DNA of 64,000 bases from Kroppenstedtia sanguinis (GCF_050433445.1 NZ_JBNPXF010000008.1:79015-143014); one strand, 5' to 3'; shown: positions 33,621 to 42,021, counted from the first letter of the stretch. Notes: a model not told the origin generated them from the sequence alone. A program made the numbers and translations.

Positions 33621-35492
33621 ATGGCGAAGATGGAACCGATCTTTTTTCATCCCGTATTTAAAGAGAGAATTTGGGGTGGCAGAAAACTGCAAGGTTACGG
33701 ATATGAATTACCAGAAGGAAATGTGGGAGAGAGCTGGCTCATCTCCGCCCATCCCCATGGGGTCAGTCAAGTTAACAGAGGCGTTTTTCAGGGGAAAACA
33801 TTACAACAACTGTGGCAGGAGCACCCCGAGTTGTTCGGCCATCCTCCAGAGGAAAAATTCCCCCTCCTGATCAAACTGCTGGATGCGACGCATGATTTAT
33901 CGGTACAAGTCCATCCGGACGACTCCTATGCCAACAAATATGAACAAGAAGCTTATGGAAAAACTGAATGCTGGTATGTTGTAGACTGTGAAGAGGATGC
34001 AGAGCTGATCCTCGGTCATACTGCCGCTACCCGAGAAGAGTTGGCATCGATGATCGATGCTGGACAATGGACGGATCTATTGCAACGCATTCCGATTCAG
34101 CCAGGAGATTTTTACTTGATTCCCAGCGGAACCGTCCATGCGATCTGCCGGGGCACTGTGGTGCTGGAAGTACAGCAAAGTTCTGATGCCACCTATCGTT
34201 TATACGATTATGACCGGACAGATTCCCAGGGAAAAAAGAGAGAGCTTCATCTGAAGAAAGGGCTGGATGTGATTCAAGTTCCCCATATCCGGTCCACAGA
34301 AGAAAAAAAGGTCTTTGCAGAAGGAGAGAATCGGGTGGAAACCTTGACAGAAAACAGCCGATTTTCCTTGCATCGAATTCAAGTACAAGGAGACTTGGAC
34401 ATCCCACCCCACCGCACCTATGCCCTGGGAAATCTGCTGCGGGGTTCCCTCCACCTGATTACAGACGGAGGAGTCTATCCACTGAAACCAGGGGACAGCT
34501 TCCTGCTCCCTCATGACCTGGGAAGCTATAGGCTGTCCGGATCCGGCGAACTCTTTATCACCGAACCTGCCACCCCTCCAGAGGGTCAGACGAGAAAAAA
34601 AGCCAAAGCAGCGGTGGATCTCGGCGGTACCAACCTCCGGGTCGCAGCCATCCTGTCTGACGGATCTATCGGCAGGATGCTGACCACTCCCACCTTTGCT
34701 CACCTGGGTCCCGACTATATCATCCAAAATATGATCCAGCTACTACAATCCCTGCAGAGTGAGTGGGACTTTGAGTCCATCGGGATCGCCTCCCCCGGCC
34801 CGCTGGATGCCCGTCAAGGAGTGATCCTCCACCCGCCCAACCTTCCTGGCTGGGAAGCGATTCCTCTGAAAGATCGTTTGCAATCCATCCTGAACTTGCC
34901 AGTTCAGCTCGAGAACGATGCTAACGCAGCGGCCCTCGGGGAGGCCCTGTTCGGTGCTGGCCAGGGCAAACAGAGTGTCTTCTATATGACTGTCAGCACG
35001 GGAATTGGTGGCGGATTCGTCTATGAGGGGAAGATCATCCAGGGGGCACACTGTTGCGCCGCCGAAATCGGCAACATGGTAATCGATCCCCACGGCCCCG
35101 AACATCCACTACTGAACCGGGGAGCTCTAGAAGTAATGGCTAGCGGGACCGCCCTGAATCGAGAGATTCAAAGGGAGTTGAGCCACTTGGATAGCACCGC
35201 GGCCCTTTTCCGCTCTGCTGCAGAGGGTAACCCCTCTGCAAAACGAGTGGTGGATGAATTTTTGCAAAGCCTTTCCATCGGGATCGCCAATATCATCCAT
35301 GTGGTAGACCCGGATCTTCTCATCATCGGTGGCGGTGTGCTTCAGTCCAAAGAGTGGTTCTGGGAGGACTTGCTGCAAAAGGTGCAAGCCTACCTCTATC
35401 CCCAACTGCGAGGCCAGGTAGAAATCAAACCAGCAGCCCTGGAAGGGAACTCCGGATTGATCGGCGCGGCACACCTGGACAGCCAAGGGTAA
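33621..35492 (+). CDS. manA: Fusion of mannose-6-phosphate isomerase (class I) and ROK family sugar kinase
   Basis: 623 residues in two domains. Residues 1-315 are a type I phosphomannose isomerase: FKERIWGGRKL, LSVQVHPDD, GKTECWYV and PSGTVHAI supply the zinc ligands. From about 325 a ROK kinase begins: AVDLGGTNLRVA (ATP loop), GIASPGPLD, ENDANAAALGEALFGAG with the catalytic Asp, STGIGGGFVYEGKI and LLIIGGGVL. The ROK zinc motif (GHxxxCxCGxxGCxE) is replaced by GNMVIDPHGPEHPLLNRGALE. In Bacillus these functions are separate gmuF and gmuE genes. The fusion would turn mannose or fructose into fructose 6-phosphate. RBS AAAGAGGTG. Confidence 0.9.
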   Translation: MAKMEPIFFHPVFKERIWGGRKLQGYGYELPEGNVGESWLISAHPHGVSQVNRGVFQGKTLQQLWQEHPELFGHPPEEKFPLLIKLLDATHDLSVQVHPDDSYANKYEQEAYGKTECWYVVDCEEDAELILGHTAATREELASMIDAGQWTDLLQRIPIQPGDFYLIPSGTVHAICRGTVVLEVQQSSDATYRLYDYDRTDSQGKKRELHLKKGLDVIQVPHIRSTEEKKVFAEGENRVETLTENSRFSLHRIQVQGDLDIPPHRTYALGNLLRGSLHLITDGGVYPLKPGDSFLLPHDLGSYRLSGSGELFITEPATPPEGQTRKKAKAAVDLGGTNLRVAAILSDGSIGRMLTTPTFAHLGPDYIIQNMIQLLQSLQSEWDFESIGIASPGPLDARQGVILHPPNLPGWEAIPLKDRLQSILNLPVQLENDANAAALGEALFGAGQGKQSVFYMTVSTGIGGGFVYEGKIIQGAHCCAAEIGNMVIDPHGPEHPLLNRGALEVMASGTALNREIQRELSHLDSTAALFRSAAEGNPSAKRVVDEFLQSLSIGIANIIHVVDPDLLIIGGGVLQSKEWFWEDLLQKVQAYLYPQLRGQVEIKPAALEGNSGLIGAAHLDSQG

Positions 35493-35518
35493 AACCCTTA
35501 CCATCCAACTGGGAAAGA

Positions 35519-35603
35519 AATCTGGAATAGAAACCAAACGACCTTCCATCTTCTATTTGAGACCATTACGATCGCTTGTAAAAAGGAACATCACGAGATA
35601 GAA
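35519..35603. repeat. Degenerate family 1 core fragment
   Basis: GAAACCAAACGACCTTCCAT and ACGATCGCTTGTAAAAAG resemble the type A blocks gaaacgaccttttcgcc and acgatctcttgcaaagag. A right-end relic (GGTTCATCAACAACCCTGAC) lies at 36129-36148. If both belong together, about 600 bp of other sequence now lies between them. Confidence 0.4.
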
Positions 35604-35807
35604 AAAGAGGTGCTCCCGGAGTAAAAGCCTCCCAATATCGTAAGCCTGATTCTAAACAATCCCCGCGGGATTCCCCGGAAGGAGAACTACCTCAAACTGG
35701 ACGAAAAGTGCATATCCGTGCTATTCTGTGGATAGAAATAGTAACGGCGTCAGGGTGACACCCCTGCCGCCGGGCAGCTGCCGCAGACCAGAGGCCACAG
35801 TACGGCG

Positions 35808-35856
35808 AGAAGTAACCCGCGTACCTTTGCTGTAGGGGCGGGTTACTTCTTTTTAA
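35808..35856 (+). terminator. Strong hairpin terminator, possible 3' end of an antisense RNA
   Basis: A perfect 13-bp stem, AGAAGTAACCCGC with GCGGGTTACTTCT, followed by TTTTAAG. It lies at the 3' end of the minus-strand toxin-like relic, as in type I toxin-antitoxin loci where a convergent RNA ends inside the toxin message. Confidence 0.65.
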
Positions 35857-35937
35857 GTGCCCGATATGGCCACATACACAGCCCATGCTTGTACCACCAC
35901 ATCGGCCCTTCTTAATGATCAGGCTGAGAAGCTCTAT
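35853..35937 (-). pseudogene. Relic of a small hydrophobic type I toxin-like ORF
   Basis: The minus strand after GGGGGTGAGGCC reads ATA-GAG-CTT-CTC-AGC-CTG-ATC (IELLSLI). After what looks like a one-base shift it continues DVVVQAWAVYVAISGT and a TAA. The combined product would be a 28-residue hydrophobic peptide resembling the holin-like type I toxins of Firmicutes. The start is ATA rather than ATG and the frame is broken, so it appears inactive. The identification rests on pattern recall and the adjacent terminator. Confidence 0.4.
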
Positions 35938-36293
35938 GGCCTCACCCCCTCTCCGTCGAGAGGTTGTGTGGCCTCCGCCCTTAGCTACTGCCATGTATAT
36001 TTTACTAAAATAATTCCGAATTATATATCGGTTTCGAAATTGGGTTGCATCTCCGGTATCTGAATCAATTCTTCAAAGTCATCCATCACTCAGATAGGTC
36101 CCCACGTCTGAGCCCCCTGCCCGTGATGGTTCATCAACAACCCTGACCCTATTTAAACAAATGGGCGGGCAATCCATCTCCGATTGGCCCTCCCGACTCC
36201 AAATCGAACCCATTGTGACAGAAATCACAGCTTCTTTTTCAGAACGTGATAAAATGAGGATCGGATCCACCCATCGAGGAAGGGGAGGCGCTG

Positions 36294-36704
36294 TTGGCCA
36301 AGCTGATGTTGTTTTTTCATGTTGTAGGGGCGGTTGGAATGGGGTTTTATCTTTTATTGCCCTTTTTTCTGCAGAGAGTTTTTTTACAAGAAAGGTCGGT
36401 ACTTCATGCAATGTATTGGACGAACTTCATCACCCAGTGGGTTCTCGTCGTCCAGTTCTTTTCCGGCGGTTACCTGTACATCCGAGGAGAATATCCTTTC
36501 CACTGGATGATTGGGGTGGCGGTGATCTTTACAGCGATCGGCGGTTTTGGAGGAATGTTTGGCTATCATATCCGAAAATATCTCAACTCCCCCACGCCGC
36601 CCGAGTTCAAACCATGGTCGCGAAAGGTTCGCCTCCACGGAGTTCTCACCACCGTCTCCATGTTCATCATCATTTTTTTGATGCTGTTTCCCCATGGGAT
36701 CTAA
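36294..36704 (+). CDS. Four-helix integral membrane protein, unknown family
   Basis: 136 residues starting with TTG after GGAAGGGGAGG. Four hydrophobic helices: about 3-26 (MLFFHVVGAVGMGFYLLLPF), 42-60, 70-90 (MIGVAVIFTAIGGFGGMFGY) and 112-132. The His in the first helix and conserved Gly resemble small heme or quinone membrane proteins (DUF2269/CopD-like), but this is not certain. A terminator follows. The 36150-36290 upstream gap shows nothing else. Confidence 0.65.
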   Translation: MAKLMLFFHVVGAVGMGFYLLLPFFLQRVFLQERSVLHAMYWTNFITQWVLVVQFFSGGYLYIRGEYPFHWMIGVAVIFTAIGGFGGMFGYHIRKYLNSPTPPEFKPWSRKVRLHGVLTTVSMFIIIFLMLFPHGI

Positions 36705-36747
36705 CCCTGCCTTCCCGGGAAACGACCACTTCTATCATACAGAGTTC

Positions 36748-36775
36748 ATCGCCTCCGGGAAGGCGATATTTTTTT
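36748..36775 (+). terminator. Terminator after membrane protein gene
   Basis: ATCGCCT-ccggga-AGGCGAT followed by ATTTTTTT. Confidence 0.8.
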
Positions 36776-36839
36776 GCTACTGATTTCCACACCCTAAAGT
36801 TGTGATTTAGTGAGCCTTAAAGGGTCCGGGATTGGGTGG

Positions 36840-37088
36840 TGCAGACACCCAAGCGGATCAAGTGGCCAAAACAGAAGAAAATGTACCAAAGCAGAATCCG
36901 ATCAGATCAAGAACGGCATGAGCTACAAGGAAGTCGCCAACACCATCGGTTTTGAAGGTGAAGAAAGCATTAAAACGAGATCAGCGGAGCCAAACATCAT
37001 GTACACCTGGATGAATCCCGACGGCTCCAACATGAATGCGATGTTTCAAAATGAAACTAGTGCAAAAACACAGTTCGGACTGAAGTGA
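36840..37088 (+). pseudogene. Decayed DUF3862-like (BamE/SmpA-fold) lipoprotein gene, copy 1
   Basis: The in-frame 3' half encodes QIKNGMSYKEVANTIGFEGE, YTWMNPDGSNMNAMFQ and TQFGLK, the pattern of DUF3862 domains. The upstream part (GADTQADQVAKTEENVPKQN) is in another frame, and the signal sequence is missing. The C-terminal residues differ from copy 2 through small indels. An IS3-type transposase remnant begins at its stop codon. Confidence 0.6.
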
Positions 37089-37510
37089 TTTCCAAAAGCA
37101 ATCGTTTTGCCATGATCGATGAACTACGCCATCATCACTCCTTGGCACAGTTGCTGCAAATCGCCCAGGTTTCCCGTTCTGGTTACTACAAGCGGAAGAA
37201 GACCCGATCTCTCGCCGAAAAACGCCGATCCAGAGATGCCTGGATTCAAGAGCATATCCTTGCAATCCATCGTCTCCACCCGTATTACGAGTATATTCGA
37301 AAGACCAACGTCTCCGACGCAAAGGCATGGTGGTCCATCGAAAATGGGTCCGTATACTGATGCGAGGGCTTGGAATCCTGGCGGAAAGCATCCATCTTCT
37401 TTCCGAACCGGCTGAATCGAAAGTTTACCGCCGAGGCCCCGTTACGTCGAATATTACCTACGTTCGTATGGGGAACTCCTTTGCTTACCTGTCGGCAGTA
37501 CAAGAGAGGT
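37085..37510 (+). mobile_element. IS3-family transposase (OrfB) remnant
   Basis: Three fragments in different frames line up with an IS3/IS150 OrfB: FAMIDELRHHHSLAQLLQIA plus VSRSGYYKRKK and HPYYEYIRKT (37085-37320); VVHRKWVRILMRGLGI (about 37327-37375); and VYRRGPVTSNITYVRMGNSF plus AYLSAVQERF (about 37422-37512). The DDE catalytic core after the first part of the integrase domain is missing, along with OrfA and the inverted repeats. It is a scar, not an active element. Confidence 0.75.
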
Positions 37511-37644
37511 TTCAGATGAAGCATCATGGCAATTTTTCAGTTGCGTGAATGTTAGGGTGGAAATGAAATTAAAAATATGGTTAAAATATGGCTATATAAA
37601 AAAGTGTAAAGCCAAAGAAAAAAAGTCCAGAAAGAGGAAATGAA

Positions 37645-38520
37645 ATGAATACAATCACTGAGAAAAAAAGGACTAGTAGATCTAAAAAAGTATTACGAGC
37701 GTTAGCAGTTATTATCGGGGCATTTATAACTGCATATGGACTAGAGGCGATATTAATTCCAAACAACGTATCAGATGGCGGTGTGACAGGTCTAAGTATC
37801 GTTGGTTCCCAATTAATTGGATTACCTCTAGGACTTCTAATTGCGGCACTAAATATTCCATTCATATTTTTAGGGTATAAACAGATTGGGAAAAGTTTTG
37901 CGATCTATTCCGTTATTGGTATTGCTTCACTCGCATATGGGACAAGTATTATGCACCATATTCCGACCATTATTCAAGGAGATACATTGTTAGTAACCGT
38001 TATTGGAGGTATTATTATTGGCTTTGGCATAGGGTTAGCATTGCGAAATGGCGGTGCATTAGATGGGATTGATATGTTAGCCGTATTACTGGCTCGAAAA
38101 TTGCCTTTTGGAACAAGTGATCTCATTTTATTCTTAAATTTGTTTGTGTTTATAGTTGTGTCAACCGTCTTTGGTCTTCAAGGGGCTTTCTTATCAGGAA
38201 TCGCTTATTTTATTGCTTCTAAGGTGATCGAACTCGTGGAAGAAGGTTTAAGTGGGTCTAAAACCTTTAAAATTATCACCGATCAACCTGAATTAATGGT
38301 GGAAACCATTCGGGACCGCTTAGGTCGTAGTGCAACATATAACCTAGTTGAAGGCGGCTATTCAAATGAACAATTCAAAGAAATCACGTGTGTCATTAAC
38401 CGGTTAGAGGACAGCAAAATGAAGGAAATCATTTATGAAATTGACAAATCTGCCTTTGTTACTGTATATGATGTGGCAGAAGTGAAAGGCGGTAACTTCA
38501 AAAAGCATGATATTCATTAA
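37645..38520 (+). CDS. yitT: YitT family membrane protein (DUF161/DUF2179)
   Basis: 291 residues. About six membrane helices over residues 15-200 (ALAVIIGAFITAYGLEAILI, NNVSDGGVTGLSIVGSQLIG, GGIIIGFGIGLALRNGGALD) are followed by a DUF2179 domain (TFKIITDQPELMVETIRDRL, FVTVYDVAEVKGG). The function of YitT proteins is unknown. The coding sequence is visibly AT-rich with many TTA, ATT and GTT codons, unlike the GC-rich genes around it. It sits between two decayed copies of the same gene and next to an IS3 scar, so recent acquisition is likely. RBS AGAGGAAATG. Confidence 0.88.
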   Translation: MNTITEKKRTSRSKKVLRALAVIIGAFITAYGLEAILIPNNVSDGGVTGLSIVGSQLIGLPLGLLIAALNIPFIFLGYKQIGKSFAIYSVIGIASLAYGTSIMHHIPTIIQGDTLLVTVIGGIIIGFGIGLALRNGGALDGIDMLAVLLARKLPFGTSDLILFLNLFVFIVVSTVFGLQGAFLSGIAYFIASKVIELVEEGLSGSKTFKIITDQPELMVETIRDRLGRSATYNLVEGGYSNEQFKEITCVINRLEDSKMKEIIYEIDKSAFVTVYDVAEVKGGNFKKHDIH

Positions 38521-38522
38521 CA

Positions 38523-38622
38523 CAGGCGTGTTGCTTAGCCATATTTTACGATGGGGCAATGGGAAGAGCGAAAGGGTTAATTTTGTTTCCTCCACCCACT
38601 TTATGGTTCATCAACAGTCCTG
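38523..38622. repeat. Family 1 MITE-like element, copy 6 (short type A)
   Basis: 100 bp with ends caggcgtgttgcttagcca and ggttcatcaacagtcctg. The flanking 9-mers at 38514-38522 and 38623-38631 are identical (TCATTAACA), a perfect target-site duplication. It lacks the long hairpin of other copies, keeping only the atattttacgatggggc block and ends. The insertion lies over the yitT stop codon. Confidence 0.95.
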
Positions 38623-38701
38623 TCATTAACAAAAAGATTTAAGGGGATTTGTTTTTCTACTCTTATGAGAGTATTTGTCGGGACCGCTTCTAAAGTAGCT
38701 T

Positions 38702-38874
38702 AAAAAGGAAGTCGTCAACATCATCGGTTTTGAAGGTGAAGAAAACATCAAAACGAGATCAGCGGAAGAAAAAACCACCCTGTACACACCTGGATGAACC
38801 CTGATGGCTCCAACATGAATGGGATGTTTCAAAGTGATAAACTAGTGCAAAAAGCACAGTTCGGACTGAAATAA
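38702..38874 (+). pseudogene. Decayed DUF3862-like gene, copy 2
   Basis: KEVVNIIGFEGEENIKTRSA runs in frame until CTGTACACACC, where an extra AC relative to copy 1 shifts the frame. The rest (YTWMNPDGSNMNGMFQSDKL, VQKAQFGLK) continues in another frame to TAA. No start or signal sequence remains. Confidence 0.6.
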
Positions 38875-38877
38875 GGA

Positions 38878-38911
38878 AAAGCCGGGAGCTTCTGCCCTCC
38901 CGGCTTTCTTT
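38878..38911 (+). terminator. Terminator after the second DUF3862 relic
   Basis: AAAGCCGGGAG-cttctgcc-CTCCCGGCTTT, followed by CTTTG. Confidence 0.75.
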
Positions 38912-39026
38912 GCTCTCTTCCCTCCTCTTTCGTGATGGCTTGAAACCAAACCATTTCTCTTTATAGAATCAGTAATGAAGTTGCCAGAAGAAGAATTCCG
39001 AAAATAGAAAGGAGGGATCGGATCTG

Positions 39027-39539
39027 ATGGCAAATGGGTTGCTGATCGTCTCTTTCATCTGTGCTCTCATTCTGATCTTCGCTGTTATCAAAATCATCAA
39101 GGGAATGAGAAAAGCTAAACACCCGATTCTTGAAATCCTCTTGAGGAATGGAATCTATGAATTTACCATCCCGGATAAAGGTTGGTACAATATTTCCTTG
39201 CAAAGAAGAAGAAAAAAAAGAGGTATCATGTTCACTCCTCCATACAAAGAGTTGAATCTGTTCAATCAATCCAGCCGCCAACCCCAAAAATTGATCCCCG
39301 TCTTCTGGAATGAAACCCGCAGTTCACTGACTGCCATACAACAAGCTCACAAACTGTTTATTGTGAAGGATGACAGAGCCACCCACTACCGGCTGGAAGT
39401 CAAGGGAGCCGATCCGGCAGAAGACTACCGGATGATCATCCATGGCAGTTTTCTACCCACTGCGATCCATATCCCCATTCTAGTGCTTTCCGCCTTGGGT
39501 ATGTTCTTTAGCCTCGCCTATGCGATCCTGCCTTTGTGA
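39027..39539 (+). CDS. Hypothetical bitopic membrane protein (170 aa)
   Basis: AAAGGAGG lies upstream of the ATG at 39027. There is an N-terminal helix (about 4-25, LLIVSFICALILIFAVIKII) and a C-terminal helix (about 146-168, HIPILVLSALGMFFSLAYAI). The central 110 residues form a beta-rich domain (GIYEFTIPDKGWYNISLQRR, THYRLEVKGADPAEDY). The termini anchor a globular middle on one face of the membrane. No family was recognised. A terminator follows. Confidence 0.65.
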   Translation: MANGLLIVSFICALILIFAVIKIIKGMRKAKHPILEILLRNGIYEFTIPDKGWYNISLQRRRKKRGIMFTPPYKELNLFNQSSRQPQKLIPVFWNETRSSLTAIQQAHKLFIVKDDRATHYRLEVKGADPAEDYRMIIHGSFLPTAIHIPILVLSALGMFFSLAYAILPL

Positions 39540-39573
39540 AGTCCCCCGTCGATCAGTGACCGGGCAGAATTTC

Positions 39574-39606
39574 CCCCGTACTTCCTTGGAAGTCGGGGTT
39601 TTTTTG
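39574..39606 (+). terminator. Terminator after hypothetical membrane gene
   Basis: CCCCGTACTTCC pairs with GGAAGTCGGGG and runs into TTTTTTTG. Confidence 0.82.
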
Positions 39607-39708
39607 ATTGGGTTCTTATCCAATCTATCCTATTCTTTTAAAAAAGTTATATTCGCCCTACCACTTTTCTCTTAGATAAATACTCTATAACAGGAGGTGG
39701 AAAAAAGA

Positions 39709-40002
39709 TTGCTTAATAACATTTTTCAATGGGTCGGAGGGATCTTGGACAGTATTTTCGGTCCTGCTTTTCCAGGAGGACACCCGGGATTCCCAGGTGA
39801 CTGTGATGAAAACGAAGCAATCCGGCGGCGGCTTCTACGCTATCTAAACCAGAATGTGATCGTTGAAACCGTCAGCGGAGAAGTATCCGGTCTGGTCACT
39901 GCCGTCGGCGCCGACTATCTCGAATTACAGTCGGCTGGGGAGATCATTTTGATCCCCTTTGAGAGCATCATCTATGTGGACGCTCAGGGAGGTGTAAGTT
40001 GA
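39709..40002 (+). CDS. Sm-like small protein (DUF2642-type), spore-associated
   Basis: 97 residues from TTG 39709, with AGGAGGTGG upstream; GTG at 39697 overlaps the ribosome site. A hydrophobic Gly/Pro-rich N-terminus (IFQWVGGILDSIFGPAFPGG) precedes an Sm-like barrel: LRYLNQNVIVETVSGEVSGL, VTAVGADYLELQ and ILIPFESIIYV. This is the DUF2642 pattern, common in spore-forming Bacillota and often linked to spore coats. It leads the spore-glycan gene group and is followed by a second Sm-like gene. Confidence 0.65.
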   Translation: MLNNIFQWVGGILDSIFGPAFPGGHPGFPGDCDENEAIRRRLLRYLNQNVIVETVSGEVSGLVTAVGADYLELQSAGEIILIPFESIIYVDAQGGVS

Positions 40003-40003
40003 G

Positions 40004-40225
40004 ATGGCAGGATATCCAAAAACGATGGCTGCTCGTCTTCGCCAATTCATCGGCAGTACCGTTCAAGTGGCAGTCTCTGAAACAGAGAGTCCTGTCGAGG
40101 GTCAACTGGTCAATGTATCTAAGGCTGCATTTACCGTTCAAACCGCTCCCCCACCGGGATATGGAGGCCCCAATCTGGTGACATTTCTCATTCAAAATGT
40201 CGGCTATGTGAGGATTTTCGTCTGA
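40004..40225 (+). CDS. Second Sm-like small protein (73 aa)
   Basis: Starts one base after the previous stop, with GGAGGTG inside the upstream gene. LRQFIGSTVQVAVSETESPVEG, QLVNVSKAAFTVQ and the final VGYVRIFV fit the same small beta-barrel as the neighbour. Its stop TGA directly abuts the ATG of the epimerase gene, so all three are translationally linked. Confidence 0.6.
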   Translation: MAGYPKTMAARLRQFIGSTVQVAVSETESPVEGQLVNVSKAAFTVQTAPPPGYGGPNLVTFLIQNVGYVRIFV

Positions 40226-41131
40226 ATGATTCTCATCACCGGGGCAGCAGGATATATCGGCTCCAAGTTGGTTGATTTTCTAGCAAAAAAAGAGATCCCC
40301 ATGCGGGCGATTGATAACTTTCGTGTCTATCCCCCGCCCCCTATCAACGGAGTGACGATTCAGCCTTTGGATCTCACCCAAGCCGATGACGTAAAAAAAA
40401 TGGTGAAGGGGATCGACACGATCATTCATTTGGGTGCGATCAGCGATATCTCCCAATGTGAAACCCATGCCAAAGATGCCATCCTGATCAATCTGCTCTC
40501 CCTGAAGTATTTGGTGCGAGAGGCCGTCCGGGCTGGAGTGAAAAAAATCATTTTTCCCTCCACTTTTGCGGTATATGATCCCCAGCAAAAAGAGATTACC
40601 GAACAGACTCTCTTAAATCCCAGCAATTTCTATGGCCAGCTGAAAAAGTGGGCGGAGGAGCTTCTGCTGAAGGAACAGGTTCATCTCGATGTCGTCATTT
40701 TCCGCCAATCCAACGTGTACGGGAAGGGATGGGTTTCCAAGAAAACTGTAGTCGAAAGTTTTTGCAAATCCTTCCTAGAAAACCAACCGATCACCATTAA
40801 TGGATCTGGGCAACAGACACGCAATTTCATCCATGTAGATGATGTGGTATGGGCTTACTACCAGGGGCTCTCTCCATCTATTCGAGGGATTTACAATCTC
40901 GGGGGAAAAGACACCTTAAGTATTTGGGAGCTGGCCCACTTGGTGAATCGGGTTGGAGAACAATCTTTCAACAGATCAGTGCCCATCATTCGAAAACAGA
41001 AGCAAGCGATCAGTGAACCAAAGACCCACCTGATCACATGGAACACTGAAAAGACGGACCGTCTCTTCAAGGGCAGAACTATGAAAAGCCTGCAAAAAGG
41101 AATTCAAGAGTACTTTGAAGACCCTGACTAG
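40226..41131 (+). CDS. NAD-dependent sugar epimerase/dehydratase
   Basis: 301 residues of the extended short-chain dehydrogenase fold. LITGAAGYIGSKL is the NAD loop, IHLGAISD and IIFPSTFAVYDP hold the active-site Ser/Thr, and FYGQLKKWAEE the YxxxK pair. NVYGKGWVSKK and GSGQQTRNFIHVDDV continue the epimerase pattern. It likely modifies a nucleotide sugar for the spore-surface polysaccharide. It abuts the Sm-like genes in one operon. Substrate not determined. Confidence 0.85.
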   Translation: MILITGAAGYIGSKLVDFLAKKEIPMRAIDNFRVYPPPPINGVTIQPLDLTQADDVKKMVKGIDTIIHLGAISDISQCETHAKDAILINLLSLKYLVREAVRAGVKKIIFPSTFAVYDPQQKEITEQTLLNPSNFYGQLKKWAEELLLKEQVHLDVVIFRQSNVYGKGWVSKKTVVESFCKSFLENQPITINGSGQQTRNFIHVDDVVWAYYQGLSPSIRGIYNLGGKDTLSIWELAHLVNRVGEQSFNRSVPIIRKQKQAISEPKTHLITWNTEKTDRLFKGRTMKSLQKGIQEYFEDPD

Positions 41132-41146
41132 ATTCGAGATTGCAAG

Positions 41147-41304
41147 GTGTGCTTGTATGGGGTTTCTCCCCACACATGCCTAAAAGCGTTGTGATTGACT
41201 GCAGATGTAGACGGCAGGAGTTGGGTTGCGCCCAAGGTTCAGACGAACTAACAACACCCCACCCTCCTGAAAACAACTTTTTCACCACGCTTCTAAGTTC
41301 CCCG
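41147..41304. repeat. Family 2 element, copy 5 (degenerate)
   Basis: GTATGGGGTTTCTCCCCACA, later CAACACCCCACCCTCCTGAA and AACTTTTTCACCACGCTTCT. The end block supplies the TAG stop of the acyltransferase gene at 41293. Confidence 0.5.
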
Positions 41305-42021
41305 TCGAAGATTGGAGAGCCATTGTTCTTCGGGAACCGGTCGGAAAGGCTTGGCGGGAACGCCCTTTACAATGGTTTTGCCAGGAACATCTTTGGTAAC
41401 GACACTTCCTGCCGCCACAAATCCTTCTTCCTCAATCGTGATCCCAGGAAGCAAGACCGCTCCCGCTCCGATTCTGCCTCCACGCTTTACATGGATTCCC
41501 TTCAGCGTGACTGGATGAGGCGAGCGGGCCGCAAAGGGGTCATTGGAGGTCACCACACATGGCGCTACAAACACATCTTCCTCCAGGCGGGAAAAGGCAG
41601 TCAGATAGACGTTGGTCTGCAAGCTGGATCGATCTCCCACCTGGATCTGATTCTCCAGTGTGACTCCTCTGCCAACTATCACTTGCTTTCCGATGATCAC
41701 ATGTTCCCGGAGGGTCACCAGATCTGCAATCAAACTATGGTCACCGACAGTGGCTCCACGATATAAGATGTTGTTGCTCCCAATCTGCACCTTTTTGCCG
41801 AGGATGACCGGATCGGAAACCTCTTCTTTCATCGGTTGTTTTCCCACAATACTGTGATCCCCGATCTTTACCTGTTCTCCAATCACCGCCTGCTCATGAA
41901 TGATCACATGGGAACCGATTTCCACATCATCGCCGATCTTCACCTGGGGGCCAATATAGGAGGAGTAGCCGAGGTGAACGTTTTGACCCAGTTGCGCTTG
42001 AGGATGAACAAAGGATTTCAA
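41293..42021 (-). CDS. Hexapeptide-repeat acyltransferase (left-handed beta-helix)
   Basis: 242 residues almost entirely of [LIV]-G-x(4) repeats (IGDDVEIGSHVIIHEQAVIG, VQIGSNNILYRGATVGDHS, RIGAGAVLLPGITIEEEGFV), with the C-terminal GVPAKPFRP typical of sugar N-acetyltransferases. The acceptor is probably the amino sugar made by the aminotransferase upstream, with which it overlaps by 4 bp (ATGA). The pair resembles WlbB/WbpD with WlbC/WbpE. The TAG stop lies inside a family 2 element end. Confidence 0.88.
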   Translation of the reverse strand: MKSFVHPQAQLGQNVHLGYSSYIGPQVKIGDDVEIGSHVIIHEQAVIGEQVKIGDHSIVGKQPMKEEVSDPVILGKKVQIGSNNILYRGATVGDHSLIADLVTLREHVIIGKQVIVGRGVTLENQIQVGDRSSLQTNVYLTAFSRLEEDVFVAPCVVTSNDPFAARSPHPVTLKGIHVKRGGRIGAGAVLLPGITIEEEGFVAAGSVVTKDVPGKTIVKGVPAKPFRPVPEEQWLSNLRRGT

